Part shown: in pieces, positions 36,142 through 46,424 of the stretch | Layout of the letters: every line of letters begins with the position of its first letter | How positions within the stretch are numbered: the first letter of the stretch is position 1 | DNA from: Streptomyces sp. NBC_00236 | GTDB taxonomy: Bacteria; Actinomycetota; Actinomycetes; Streptomycetales; Streptomycetaceae | NCBI RefSeq assembly: GCF_036195045.1 | Contig: NZ_CP108100.1 | Span: 1,922,001 to 1,986,000, forward strand | Direction of reading: 5' to 3' | Length of the DNA stretch: 64,000 nt | Notes under the pieces: generated by a model | Seen by the model: only the letters and a program-made list of their open reading frames with translations | Told to the model about the DNA's origin: nothing | Databases searched by the model: none | Made by a program: the position numbers and the translations under genes

Positions 36142-36795
36142 TCACACCCCGGCGCGGTCCCGGATCCTTCCCGCCAGCGCGGCGGCGGCGGCAGCCGGAT
36201 CGGAAGCCTCGGTGACGGCCCGCACGACGACGACCCGTCGGGCTCCGGCGTCCAGCACCTCGTCGAGGTTGCCCGCGTCGATCCCGCCGATGGCGAACCA
36301 CGGACGGGTGGGGGCGAGCGAGGCGGCGTAACGGACGAGGTCCAGCCCCGGGGCGTACCGGCCGGGCTTGGTCGGGGTGGGCCAGCAGGGGCCGGTGCAG
36401 AAGTAGTCGACGCCGGGCTCGGCGACGGCCGCGTCGACTTCGGACTCGGCGTGCGTGGAGCGGCCGATGACCACGTCCTGGCCGATGATCGCGCGGGCGG
36501 CCGGGACCGGCAGGTCGCCCTGGCCCAGGTGCAGCACATCGGAGCCGATGGCATGGGCGACGTCGGCCCGGTCGTTGACGGCGAGGAGCTTGCCGTGACG
36601 CTTGCAGGCGTCGGCGAAGAGGGCGAGGTGTTCCAGCTCCTCGGCCGCTTCCATGCCCTTGTCGCGCAACTGGATGATGTCCACGCCGCTGGTCAGGACC
36701 GCGTCGAGGAACGCGGGAAGGTCACCCTGGCGCCGGCGGGCGTCCGTGCACAGGTAGAGCCGGGCATCGGACAACAGCGCGCGAGGCGTGGACAT
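36142..36795 (-). CDS. thiE: Thiamine-phosphate synthase
   Basis: ThiE couples HMP-pyrophosphate and the thiazole phosphate to thiamine phosphate. The 217-residue TIM barrel shows [59 protein letters not shown] and the phosphate-binding [28 protein letters not shown] lies upstream of the ATG. Unlike thiOSG it has no TPP riboswitch that I can see; a terminator separates it from the gene upstream, so it needs its own promoter. Confidence 0.94.
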   Translation of the reverse strand: MSTPRALLSDARLYLCTDARRRQGDLPAFLDAVLTSGVDIIQLRDKGMEAAEELEHLALFADACKRHGKLLAVNDRADVAHAIGSDVLHLGQGDLPVPAARAIIGQDVVIGRSTHAESEVDAAVAEPGVDYFCTGPCWPTPTKPGRYAPGLDLVRYAASLAPTRPWFAIGGIDAGNLDEVLDAGARRVVVVRAVTEASDPAAAAAALAGRIRDRAGV

Positions 36796-36840
36796 GGTGC
36801 GGTTCCCCCCGGGGAAAGGCGACGTCGGTCGGTTCGGTGG

Positions 36841-36890
36841 TGCCGCGCGGGGTGCGGGCCGCCAGGGCGGCCCGCACCCCCCGTGCGGCA
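36841..36890 (-). terminator. Terminator of the Rv2175c-like gene
   Basis: A long stem on the minus strand: a perfect 15-bp core (36849-36863 with 36866-36880) is extended by TGCCGCGC (36841-36848) against GTGCGGCA (36883-36890). It starts 5 bp after the stop. Confidence 0.85.
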
Positions 36891-36895
36891 GCGGG

Positions 36896-37261
36896 TCAGA
36901 CGGCGAGCGCCTGGGCGCGGCGCTTCACCTCCGTGCCGCGATTCTCACTGAGCGCCTGCGCGGGCGTGCCCGGCAGGCTCGGGTCGGGGGTGAAGAGCCA
37001 TTCCAGCATCTCCGCGTCGGAGTAGCCGTCGTCCCTCAGGAGCGTCAGGGTCCCCGAAAGGCCCTTGACCACCTTGTCGCCGTCGATGAAGGCGGCAGGC
37101 ACCTGGAGCGCCCGGTTCTCACCACGTCGTACGGCGATGAGCTGGCCGTCCTTGACCATCTGGCGTACACGCGTCACCTGGACATCGAACATTTCGGCGA
37201 TGTCGGGAAGGTGGAGCCAGGCGGGGACGAGAGCATCGATCTTTGCGTCAATCTCGGTCAC
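36896..37261 (-). CDS. Rv2175c-like DNA-binding protein
   Basis: A 121-residue protein with a winged-helix or HTH segment ([20 protein letters not shown], about 18-37) and a C-terminal domain, [20 protein letters not shown] then [12 protein letters not shown]. It matches Mycobacterium tuberculosis Rv2175c, a DNA-binding protein phosphorylated by the kinase PknL, down to the ending RRAQALAV. The N-terminus is shorter than in Rv2175c, so the mycobacterial phospho-threonine region is missing. A PASTA kinase gene lies 4 kb away. GTG start. Confidence 0.85.
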   Translation of the reverse strand: MTEIDAKIDALVPAWLHLPDIAEMFDVQVTRVRQMVKDGQLIAVRRGENRALQVPAAFIDGDKVVKGLSGTLTLLRDDGYSDAEMLEWLFTPDPSLPGTPAQALSENRGTEVKRRAQALAV

Positions 37262-37330
37262 GGGGACAAGCGTGCCATCCCGGACCGACAGTCGGTACCC
37301 GGGCCGACCGTACGGGGGCCGGTCGGGCCG

Positions 37331-38578
37331 TCAGCGCGTGGCTGATTTCAGGGGCACGGTGGGGTCGGCGACCCGGTCCGGGTTGAGTTCCGTCCCCGAT
37401 TCGACGAGTTTGCGCCCCTGCGCCAGATCGCGCGGACGGCCGACCGCCAGTACGGCGACGAGCACGCCGTCGCGCAGCCAGCACACCGTCCACGACGGCT
37501 CGGCCGGATCGCCGCGCCACACCAGGGTGTCGGCCCCGGTGTGGTGGCCCGCGTACTGAACGAAGCGGCCGAACTGCTCGGACCAGAAGTAGGGCACGGG
37601 GTCGTAGACCGGGGGCCGGTCCTCGCCGCCGGGCGCGGTGATGGCGGCGGCGACGGTACGGGGGCCCTGAAGGGCGTTGTCCCAGTGGTGGACGAGCAGG
37701 CGCTCGCCGTAGCGGGCCGAGGGGAAGGAGGCGCAGTCCCCGACCGCGTACACGTCGGGGAGCGAGGTGCGCAGGGACGCGTCGGCGGTCACCGACCGGT
37801 CCGGGCCGAGCTCGATCCCGGATCCGGCGAGCCAGGCGGTCGCGGGCCGGGCACCGACGCCGACGACGACCGCGTCCGCCGGCAGGGTGCGGCCGTCGGC
37901 CAGGAGCACGCGGCCGGGTTCGATGCGGGCGACCCGGGCGCCGGTGAGGAGCGCGGCACCGCTCTCGGCGTACCAGCCGGCCATGGGGGCGGCGACCTCG
38001 GCGGGCAGTGCGCCGGCGAGCGGGCGGTCGGCGGCCTCGACGACGGTGACCGCGCAGCCCGCCGCGCGGGCGGCGGTGGCGAACTCGGCGCCGATCCAGC
38101 CCGCGCCGACGACCACGACGTCGTGCTGCCGTTCGAGGACCGGCCGCAGCCGGGCGGCGTCGTCCAGGGTGCGCAGGAGGTGGACGCCCGGGACGCCCTC
38201 GGAGCCCGGCAGCACCAGGGGTTCGGCGCCGGTGGCGAGGACCAGGACGTCGTAGGGGACGGGCCCGTCCGGGGTGTCCAGTTCGTGGTCGGCCGCGCGC
38301 AGCGCCGTCACGTCCAGGCCGAGCCGCAGGGTGATGTCCAGCGCCTCGAAGTCGATGTCGAAGGCCGAGTCCTCGGCCTTGCCGAGGAGGACCGCCTTCG
38401 ACAGCGGGGGCCGGTCGTACGGCTGGTGGGGTTCGGCTCCGATCAGCGTGACGGGGCCGGTGAAGCCCTGTTCCCGCAGGGCCACGGCGGTCTGCACACC
38501 CGCCATGCCCGCTCCGGCGATCACGACGCGACGGCGGTGCCGCGGCCCTGTCTGCTGCTGTCCGGTCTGCTCGTCCAC
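37331..38578 (-). CDS. FAD/NAD(P)-binding oxidoreductase, ferredoxin reductase type
   Basis: A 415-residue pyridine-nucleotide flavoprotein: FAD site VVIAGAGMAGVQTAVALREQG, NAD(P) site DVVVVGAGWIGAEFATAARA, and the second FAD motif DVYAVGDCASFPS. It resembles rubredoxin/ferredoxin reductases of aromatic dioxygenase and P450 systems; a C-terminal reductase domain follows. No partner ferredoxin is adjacent, so the electron acceptor is unknown. The GTG start is directly at the predicted transcription start. It is divergent from the thiO riboswitch. Confidence 0.87.
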   Translation of the reverse strand: MDEQTGQQQTGPRHRRRVVIAGAGMAGVQTAVALREQGFTGPVTLIGAEPHQPYDRPPLSKAVLLGKAEDSAFDIDFEALDITLRLGLDVTALRAADHELDTPDGPVPYDVLVLATGAEPLVLPGSEGVPGVHLLRTLDDAARLRPVLERQHDVVVVGAGWIGAEFATAARAAGCAVTVVEAADRPLAGALPAEVAAPMAGWYAESGAALLTGARVARIEPGRVLLADGRTLPADAVVVGVGARPATAWLAGSGIELGPDRSVTADASLRTSLPDVYAVGDCASFPSARYGERLLVHHWDNALQGPRTVAAAITAPGGEDRPPVYDPVPYFWSEQFGRFVQYAGHHTGADTLVWRGDPAEPSWTVCWLRDGVLVAVLAVGRPRDLAQGRKLVESGTELNPDRVADPTVPLKSATR

Positions 38579-38584
38579 CCGTCC

Positions 38585-38613
38585 ACCTTAAACACCTGAC
38601 GGATCGTCAGGAA
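38585..38613 (-). promoter_or_regulatory. Leaderless promoter with embedded palindromic operator
   Basis: On the minus strand TTCCTG (38608-38613), 17 bp, TAAGGT (38585-38590), then 6 nt to the GTG at 38578. A perfect palindrome CCTGACG-GAT-CGTCAGG on the plus strand (38595-38611) fills the spacer and part of the -35, the ideal place for a repressor, most like a TetR-type site. Confidence 0.7.
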
Positions 38614-38649
38614 GACGGTTCCCGCGACGCGGCCGCCGGATCGCCTTTC

Positions 38650-38690
38650 CCGTGCCCGCGTCCGCTCGCTTGTGAGCGGCGCGGGCACGG
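38650..38690. other. Strong hairpin in the divergent FAD-reductase/thiO promoter region
   Basis: A 17-bp stem with one bulged T (38650-38667 with 38674-38690, loop GCTTGT) sits just upstream of a possible thiO -10 (TAGGGT, 38695-38700) and overlaps its possible -35 (TTGTGA, 38670-38675). It cannot terminate either divergent gene, so its role is unclear: a DNA-level operator or an insulator are possible. Confidence 0.6.
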
Positions 38691-38710
38691 GGTTTAGGGT
38701 GGCCGTGCAC

Positions 38711-38808
38711 ATCACTCGCGGGAGCCCGGACGCACCGGGCTGAGAGGGAGGCTGGACGGCCTCCGACCGTACGAACCTGATCCGGGTCATGCCGGCGAAG
38801 GGAGGGGC
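38711..38808 (+). ncRNA. TPP riboswitch (THI element)
   Basis: The conserved blocks of the thiamine pyrophosphate aptamer are present in order: CGGGAGCCCG near 38719, CTGAGAG (38740-38746), ACCTGATCCGGGTCATGCC (38775-38793) and GCGAAGGGAG (38795-38804). The last block contains the purine-rich ribosome site of thiO (GGGAGGGG, ATG at 38818). TPP binding would therefore hide the site and block translation, the usual mode in actinobacteria. It controls thiO-thiS-thiG. Confidence 0.93.
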
Positions 38809-38817
38809 TGGACGCCC

Positions 38818-41020
<2,203 letters not shown>

Positions 41021-41047
41021 TTCCGGGGCCCGGGCGGTCCGTGTGGT

Positions 41048-41195
41048 GGATCTCATGTCCCTGTCACGACCCGTCCCGATCCCGGGCCACGCCCGCTCCC
41101 CGGCCGCGGATCGCGTGTCCCTGTCACGGCTCGGCTGCAGTTGGGCCCCGGGATCGCTCCGGCCAGTCGGCCGTGTCGGCGGCGGCTCGTAGACT
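41048..41195 (+). promoter_or_regulatory. Kinase promoter region with 60-bp-spaced direct repeats
   Basis: GGATC(T/G)C(A/G)TGTCCCTGTCACG occurs at 41048-41068 and 41108-41128, exactly 60 bp apart with two mismatches. A -10-like TAGACT (41190-41195) ends 7 nt before the GTG of the kinase gene, which has no ribosome site, so a leaderless mRNA is likely. No good -35 is seen. Confidence 0.55.
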
Positions 41196-41202
41196 CGGCT
41201 GC

Positions 41203-43125
41203 GTGGATACGACCCTCCAGGACCCTCTCGTCGGGCAGCTGCTCGACGGCCGCTACCGCGTCGATGCCCGCATCGCCGTGGGCGGCATGGCCACGGTCTA
41301 CCGGGCCATGGACACCCGGCTCGACCGGGTGCTCGCCCTCAAGGTGATGCATCCGGCCCTCGCGGCCGACGCCTCGTTCGTCGAGCGCTTCATCCGTGAG
41401 GCCAAGTCGGTGGCCCGGCTCGCGCACCCCAATGTGGTCGCGGTCTTCGACCAGGGCGCCCAGGGGCAGTACGTCTACCTCGCGATGGAGTACGTGGCGG
41501 GGTGCACGCTGCGCGACGTACTGCGCGAGCGGGGCGCCCTCCAGCCGCGGGCCGCGCTCGACATCCTGGAGCCGGTGCTCGCCGCTCTGGGCGCCGCGCA
41601 CCGGGCAGGCTTCGTCCACCGGGACATGAAGCCGGAGAACGTGCTGATAGGCGACGACGGCCGGGTCAAGGTCGCCGACTTCGGCCTGGTCCGGGCCGTG
41701 GGCTCGGTCACGAACACCACCGGGTCCATCCTGGGGACGGTCTCGTATCTCGCCCCCGAACAGATCGAGCACGGCACCGCGGACACCCGCGCCGACGTGT
41801 ACGCGTGCGGTGTCGTGCTGTACGAGATGCTGACGGGCACCAAGCCGCATGCCGGGGACTCCCCCGCCCAGGTCATCTACCAGCACCTCAACGAGGACGT
41901 CCCGGCCCCCTCGGCCGTCGTCCCGGGGCTCGCGGCCGAGCTCGACGGGCTGGTCGCGAGCGCCACCGCCCGCGACCCCGAGGTCCGCCCGTTCGACGCG
42001 GTGGCGCTGCTCGCCGAGTCCCGCCGGGCCCGGTCCGGCCTCACCGACGCGCAACTGGACGCCGTGCCGCCCCAGGCGCTGGCCGAGATGCGGGACGGCG
42101 CGGAGGACCGCACGAGCGTGATCCCGCGGGTGCTGCCGCCGGGCCAGGGCACCGCCCACCACACGAGCCGGCTGGAGATGCCGCCGCAGCCACCCGCGCA
42201 AACGCCCTCGCGCCGCGCGGGTACGGGCCGCCCGAGGCCGCCGCGCGGTGTCATCGCGGCGGTCATCGCCGTGCTGCTGGTGCTGGGCGTCGGCGGCGGT
42301 GTCTGGTACATCAACTCCGGGCAGTTCACCCGGGTCCCCTCGCTGCTGGGCCAGAGCCAGAAGGCGGCCGAGAAGCGGCTCGCGGACAGCGGCCTGGAGC
42401 TGAAGGGCGTACGGCGGGCCTACAGCGACACCGTCGACCGCGGCAAGGTGATCAGCAGCGACCCGAAGTCGGGCGCCCGGATCCGGGGCAACGACTCCGT
42501 GTCGCTGGTCGTCTCACGCGGTCCCGAGATCGTCACGGTGCCCGACGTCCACGGCGTCGCCCTCGCCGAGGCCAGACGGCAGCTGGAGAAGCGGGGCCTG
42601 ACGCCCGGCATGATCACCAAGGAGTTCGACGACGACGTGGCCGCGGGCGAGGTGGTGCGTACGGATCCCGAGGCGGGCGCCGAGCGCCACCCGGACTCGG
42701 CGGTCGCGATCGTGGTCTCCAAGGGCAGCCCGGTCGACGTCCCCGATGTCACCGGTCTCTCCGTCGAGGACGCCACCGCCGCGCTGGACGACGAGGGGCT
42801 GAAGGCGAAGGTGCTGCCGGACCGGGTGAACTCCCCCGAGGACGCGGGCGACGTCGCCGAGCAGTCACCGGCCGAGGGCGAGGAGGCCGCCGAGGGCGAC
42901 ACCATCACGCTCACGGTCTCCAAGGGCCCGCAGATGATCGACGTCCCGGACGTCACCGGCAAGGACGTCGACGATGCCCGGGGCGAGCTGGAGGACGCGG
43001 GCTTCGAGGTCAAGGTCGACCGCCCGTTCCTCTCCTTCAGCGACACCATCGAGAGCCAGTCCGTCGACGGCGGCGACCAGGCCCCCGAGGGCAGCACCAT
43101 CACCATCAAGACCAAGGGACTGTAG
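41203..43125 (+). CDS. PASTA-domain Ser/Thr protein kinase
   Basis: A 640-residue eukaryote-type kinase. The kinase domain (about 18-275) is intact: Gly loop IAVGGMATVYRA, Lys47 in LALKVM, Asp141 in HRDMKPENV, DFG at 159-161 and APEQ. A Pro/Arg linker precedes one membrane segment (about 350-370), then four extracellular PASTA repeats (376-640), which bind muropeptides or beta-lactams. It is a PknB-type receptor kinase. Neighbours Rv2175c-like and aroH give partial synteny with the mycobacterial pknL locus, though PknL lacks PASTA repeats. GTG at 41203 is taken as the start because it sits at the predicted transcription start. Confidence 0.94.
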   Translation: MDTTLQDPLVGQLLDGRYRVDARIAVGGMATVYRAMDTRLDRVLALKVMHPALAADASFVERFIREAKSVARLAHPNVVAVFDQGAQGQYVYLAMEYVAGCTLRDVLRERGALQPRAALDILEPVLAALGAAHRAGFVHRDMKPENVLIGDDGRVKVADFGLVRAVGSVTNTTGSILGTVSYLAPEQIEHGTADTRADVYACGVVLYEMLTGTKPHAGDSPAQVIYQHLNEDVPAPSAVVPGLAAELDGLVASATARDPEVRPFDAVALLAESRRARSGLTDAQLDAVPPQALAEMRDGAEDRTSVIPRVLPPGQGTAHHTSRLEMPPQPPAQTPSRRAGTGRPRPPRGVIAAVIAVLLVLGVGGGVWYINSGQFTRVPSLLGQSQKAAEKRLADSGLELKGVRRAYSDTVDRGKVISSDPKSGARIRGNDSVSLVVSRGPEIVTVPDVHGVALAEARRQLEKRGLTPGMITKEFDDDVAAGEVVRTDPEAGAERHPDSAVAIVVSKGSPVDVPDVTGLSVEDATAALDDEGLKAKVLPDRVNSPEDAGDVAEQSPAEGEEAAEGDTITLTVSKGPQMIDVPDVTGKDVDDARGELEDAGFEVKVDRPFLSFSDTIESQSVDGGDQAPEGSTITIKTKGL

Positions 43126-43131
43126 ATCCGT

Positions 43132-43989
43132 ATGCGCAACCCCGTCGGCGGCCACGTCCCGGTGGCCGGCGGCCTCTCCAAGGTCGGCCTGTCCTACGCA
43201 CGCGAGATGGGCGCGGAGGCCGTCCAGGTCTTCGTGGCCAATCCGCGCGGCTGGGCGACCCCGGCAGGCAACCCGGTGCAGGACGAGCTGTTCCGTACCG
43301 AGTGCGCCGCCGAGTCCATACCCGCGTACGTCCACGCCCCGTACCTGATCAACTTCGGGTCGCACACCCCGGCGACCGTGGAGCGGTCCGTGGAGTCCCT
43401 GCGCCACTCCCTGCGCCGGGCGCGCGAGATCGGTGCCCTGGGTGTCGTGGTGCACACCGGTTCGGCGACCAACGGCCGGCCGCGGGAGGAGGCGCTGGCG
43501 CAGGTGCGCACCCACATGCGGCCGCTGCTGGACGAGCTGACGCACGACGACGACCCGTTCCTGCTGCTGGAGTCGACGGCGGGACAGGGTTTCTCGCTGT
43601 GCTCACGCACCTGGGACTTCGGCCCGTACTTCGACGCGCTCGACGCCCATCCGAAGCTCGGCGTCTGCCTCGACACCTGTCACATCTTCGCGGCGGGACA
43701 CGACCTGGCCGGTCCGGGCGGCATGAAGGCGACGCTCGACCTGCTGGTGGAGACGGTCGGCGAGGGCCGGCTGAAGCTGATCCACGCCAATGACTCCAAG
43801 GACGTGGCCGGGGCCCACAAGGACCGGCACGAGAACATCGGGGCCGGCCACATCGGCGAGGAGCCGTTCCGGGAGCTCTTCTCCCACTCGGCCACCGAGG
43901 GCGTTCCGCTGGTCATCGAGACACCGGGCGGCAAGGAGGGCCATGCGGCGGACGTGGCCCGGCTGAAGGAGCTGCGCGGCCAGGGCTGA
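43132..43989 (+). CDS. nfo: Deoxyribonuclease IV (AP endonuclease family 2)
   Basis: Endonuclease IV cleaves DNA at abasic sites in base-excision repair. The 285-residue TIM barrel carries the metal motifs VHAPYLINFGS, VVVHTGSATNG, LLLESTAGQG, GVCLDTCHIFAAGHD, LKLIHANDSKD and HENIGAGHIGEEPFRELF, plus VIETPGGKEGH near the end. All expected zinc-binding residues appear. It starts 6 bp after the kinase gene, so the two are probably co-transcribed and translationally coupled. Confidence 0.94.
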   Translation: MRNPVGGHVPVAGGLSKVGLSYAREMGAEAVQVFVANPRGWATPAGNPVQDELFRTECAAESIPAYVHAPYLINFGSHTPATVERSVESLRHSLRRAREIGALGVVVHTGSATNGRPREEALAQVRTHMRPLLDELTHDDDPFLLLESTAGQGFSLCSRTWDFGPYFDALDAHPKLGVCLDTCHIFAAGHDLAGPGGMKATLDLLVETVGEGRLKLIHANDSKDVAGAHKDRHENIGAGHIGEEPFRELFSHSATEGVPLVIETPGGKEGHAADVARLKELRGQG

Positions 43990-44011
43990 CCGGGGGGAAA
44001 CACCCTCGGGA

Positions 44012-44028
44012 ATACCCCATGGGGGTAT
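44012..44028 (+). promoter_or_regulatory. CsoR-like copper operator
   Basis: ATACCCC-ATG-GGGGTAT is a perfect 7-bp inverted repeat, 50 bp before the DUF4396 gene. It matches the C/G-tract palindrome bound by the copper sensor CsoR in Streptomyces and mycobacteria. The match is by eye. Confidence 0.75.
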
Positions 44029-44077
44029 ACGGTTCTCCCTATCGGCAGGAACCGCTCCTCGGCATTGGGGGTTCACC

Positions 44078-44608
44078 ATGCAGGATCACGCAGATCACAC
44101 ACAGCACGCCGGGCACACCGACCACCCCGAGCACTCCGGCCACACCCACCACTCCGGCCACCGTTCGGGCGGCGCGAGCTGGGCGATGGCGGCGCGGGCC
44201 ACGCTCCACTGCCTCACCGGGTGCGCCATCGGCGAGATCCTCGGCATGGTGATCGGCACGGCGCTCGGCTGGGGCAACATGCCGACGATGGCACTCGCGA
44301 TCGTCCTGGCGTTCTTCTTCGGCTACACGCTGACGCTGCGGTCCGTCCTGAGTTCGGGCGTCGACTTCAGGACGGCGTTCCGGATCGCGCTCGCGGCCGA
44401 CACGATCTCCATCGCGGTGATGGAGCTGATCGACAACGGGGTGATCGTCCTGTGGCCCGGCGCCATGGACGCCATGCTCTCGGACGTCCTGTTCTGGGGA
44501 GCCCTCGCGATCTCGCTCGCCGTCGCCTTCGTCGTCACCACACCGGTGAACAAGTGGATGATCGGGCGCGGCAAGGGGCACGCGGTGGTGCACCAGTACC
44601 ACCACTGA
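44078..44608 (+). CDS. His-rich DUF4396 membrane protein
   Basis: A 176-residue protein. The first 30 residues contain nine His within an Asp/Thr/Gly context (DHADHTQHAGHTDHPEHSGH), a likely metal-binding tail. Four or so membrane segments follow, with DUF4396 motifs such as LHCLTGCAIGEILGMVIGTA-like sequence and DTISIAVMELIDNGVI. With the CsoR-like operator upstream, a role in copper handling is a reasonable inference. The function of the family is not known. Single gene. Confidence 0.85.
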   Translation: MQDHADHTQHAGHTDHPEHSGHTHHSGHRSGGASWAMAARATLHCLTGCAIGEILGMVIGTALGWGNMPTMALAIVLAFFFGYTLTLRSVLSSGVDFRTAFRIALAADTISIAVMELIDNGVIVLWPGAMDAMLSDVLFWGALAISLAVAFVVTTPVNKWMIGRGKGHAVVHQYHH

Positions 44609-44632
44609 GTCGGCACGGGGGGAACAGCAGGA

Positions 44633-45265
44633 TCAGAGCTCGGGGCCTTCCCCGGGCTCCTCCTGGTAGGAGTAGCGCTGTTCCTTCCACGGGTCACCGA
44701 TGTTGTGGTAGCCGCGCTCCTCCCAGAAGCCGCGACGGTCGGCGCTCATGTACTCGATGCCCCGGACCCACTTGGGGCCCTTCCAGGCGTACAGATGCGG
44801 CACGACGAGCCGGAGCGGGAAACCGTGCTCGGCGGTGAGGAGTTCGCCGCCCTTGTGGGTGGCGAACAGGGCCCGCTCGGAGGTGAAGTCGTCGAGCCGG
44901 AGGTTGGAGCTGAAGCCGTACTCGGCCCAGACCATGACGTGGGTGACCTGCGGCGCCGGGGGCGCCAGCGCCACGACGTCACGGGCCAGAACCCCGCCCC
45001 ACTCGGCGCCGAGCATGCTGAACTTGGTCACGCAGTGCAGATCGGCGACGACCGAGGAGAACGGCAGCGCGGAGAACTCCTGATGGTTCCAGCAGTGCTT
45101 CTCACCGTCGGCCGTGGCGCCGAAGACGCGGAACTCCCAGCGGTCGGGCTTGAACTTGGGCACCGGCCCGTAGTGGGTAACCGGCCACCCACGCTGCAGT
45201 CGCTGTCCCGGCGGAAGCTCGGACTGCTCTGATGCGCGGTGTTCCCGGCTTTCCGGCTGACCCAT
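44633..45265 (-). CDS. Molybdopterin-dependent oxidoreductase (sulfite oxidase/MsrP fold)
   Basis: A 210-residue protein with the oxidoreductase molybdopterin-binding domain. The Mo-ligand cysteine is in VADLHCVTKFSML, and the cofactor-binding motif PLRLVVPHLYAWKGPKWVRG is near the C-terminus. Unlike E. coli MsrP there is no Tat signal, so it is probably cytoplasmic. The substrate is unknown. It is divergent from bacterioferritin. Confidence 0.87.
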   Translation of the reverse strand: MGQPESREHRASEQSELPPGQRLQRGWPVTHYGPVPKFKPDRWEFRVFGATADGEKHCWNHQEFSALPFSSVVADLHCVTKFSMLGAEWGGVLARDVVALAPPAPQVTHVMVWAEYGFSSNLRLDDFTSERALFATHKGGELLTAEHGFPLRLVVPHLYAWKGPKWVRGIEYMSADRRGFWEERGYHNIGDPWKEQRYSYQEEPGEGPEL

Positions 45266-45419
45266 GACTCCATGGTGACAGACAGGCAGGGGTGGTCATG
45301 ACCAGGGCAGCGGCGATTCGGGCAACTCCTACTAAGCATGCACTTACTGGACGACCACCGGGTGCGATGCGAGGATGCGGCCATCTTGCCCAGTTCACCG
45401 GTTGGAAGGAGCCTCTGCG

Positions 45420-45899
45420 ATGCAGGGCGACCCCGAGGTCCTCGAGTTCCTGAACGAACAGCTGACCGCCGAATTGACTGCCATCAACCAGTACTTCCTG
45501 CATGCAAAGATGCAGGACAACTTCGGCTGGACGAAGCTCGCGAAGTACACGCGCTCCGAGTCCTTCGACGAGATGAAGCACGCCGAGATCCTGACGGACC
45601 GCATCCTCTTCCTCGACGGACTGCCGAACTACCAGCGGCTCTTCCATGTACGGGTGGGCCAGACGGTCACCGAGATGTTCCAGGCGGACCGCCAGGTCGA
45701 GGTGGAGGCGATCGACCGCCTCAAGCGCGGTATCGAGCTCATGCGCACCAAGGGCGACATCACGTCCGCAAATATCTTTGAGTCGATCCTGGCTGACGAG
45801 GAACACCACATCGACTATCTCGACACCCAGCTGGAGCTGGTCGAGAAGCTCGGTGAGCCGCTCTACATCGCCCAGCTGATCGAGCAGCCCGACAGCTGA
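45420..45899 (+). CDS. bfr: Bacterioferritin
   Basis: Bfr is the 24-subunit, haem-containing iron store. The 159-residue protein has the full ferroxidase site: Glu18, Glu51, His54, Glu94, Glu127 and His130. Met52, the haem ligand at the subunit interface (FDEMKHAEIL), is also present. GGAAGGAG lies 8 nt before the ATG. It is convergent with bfd, a classic pair for storing and releasing iron. Confidence 0.95.
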   Translation: MQGDPEVLEFLNEQLTAELTAINQYFLHAKMQDNFGWTKLAKYTRSESFDEMKHAEILTDRILFLDGLPNYQRLFHVRVGQTVTEMFQADRQVEVEAIDRLKRGIELMRTKGDITSANIFESILADEEHHIDYLDTQLELVEKLGEPLYIAQLIEQPDS

Positions 45900-45906
45900 C
45901 GGGAGC

Positions 45907-45930
45907 GGGCCCGCCCGCGCGGGCGGCCGG
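45907..45930. terminator. Bidirectional terminator between bfr and bfd
   Basis: The 37-bp gap holds a GC palindrome (CCGCCCGC with GCGGGCGG, 45911-45926) that can serve both convergent genes. No U tract. Confidence 0.55.
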
Positions 45931-45936
45931 GGCGGC

Positions 45937-46251
45937 TCAGGCGGCGTCGGGGAGAGCGACCGGGGCGGAAACGGGGCCGACGCCGGGGGCGATGCGCGGA
46001 TCGGCATCGGGAGCGGCGCCGGCCGTGACACGGTCCGCGGTGCCGGGCGTGAGCTTCTGGTCGAGCAGGTCACGACGCGGGCAGGAGCCGCGGCCGAGCA
46101 TGGCCTGGATGGTGCGGACGCAGCTTCCGCAGTCGGTCCCCGCCTTGCAGGCGGACGCTATCTGGCGGGGCGTGCAGGCACCGTCCTCCGCATGCTTCTT
46201 GACCTGCTGCTCCGTAACGCCGAAGCACGAGCAGACGTACATGCGGTTCAC
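45937..46251 (-). CDS. bfd: Bacterioferritin-associated ferredoxin (BFD-like [2Fe-2S])
   Basis: Bfd reduces the iron core of bacterioferritin so that iron can be released. In the 104-residue protein the cluster cysteines are in VCSCFGVTE (two) and CKAGTDCGSCVRTI, the BFD pattern. The 40 residues after the domain are a Pro/Ala/Asp-rich tail without a known role; the E. coli protein lacks it. It lies behind a DmdR/IdeR-type iron box, so it is expressed when iron is scarce. Confidence 0.93.
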   Translation of the reverse strand: MNRMYVCSCFGVTEQQVKKHAEDGACTPRQIASACKAGTDCGSCVRTIQAMLGRGSCPRRDLLDQKLTPGTADRVTAGAAPDADPRIAPGVGPVSAPVALPDAA

Positions 46252-46287
46252 CTCCCGGCGGGATGGATCGTGGGTGCCGCCCCGATA

Positions 46288-46306
46288 ATCGGTGAGGCTA
46301 ACCTAA
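46288..46306 (-). promoter_or_regulatory. Iron box (DmdR/IdeR/DtxR-type operator) of bfd
   Basis: The minus strand reads TTAGGTTAGCCTCACCGAT, close to the DtxR-family consensus TTAGGTTAGSCTMACCTAA. It lies 37 bp before the bfd start, in the promoter. Confidence 0.85.
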
Positions 46307-46348
46307 CCTTACCCGGCCCTCAACATCGGCAAAAGCCCCGGAACGCCC

Positions 46349-46383
46349 TGTGGGGCACGGATCACATGGATCCGTGCCCCACA
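46349..46383 (-). terminator. Terminator of aroH
   Basis: A perfect 15-bp stem (46349-46363 with 46369-46383, loop ACATG) 41 bp after the aroH stop. Confidence 0.85.
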
Positions 46384-46424
46384 GTCATGCATGCGCCGCG
46401 TTCGGTGACGCCCGCCGGTCCCGG

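Noticed and set aside
41502..43793. Open frame of 763 codons overlapping the kinase in another frame
   Set aside because: The composition is Arg/Gly with no motif, while the kinase frame has all catalytic residues and PASTA repeats.
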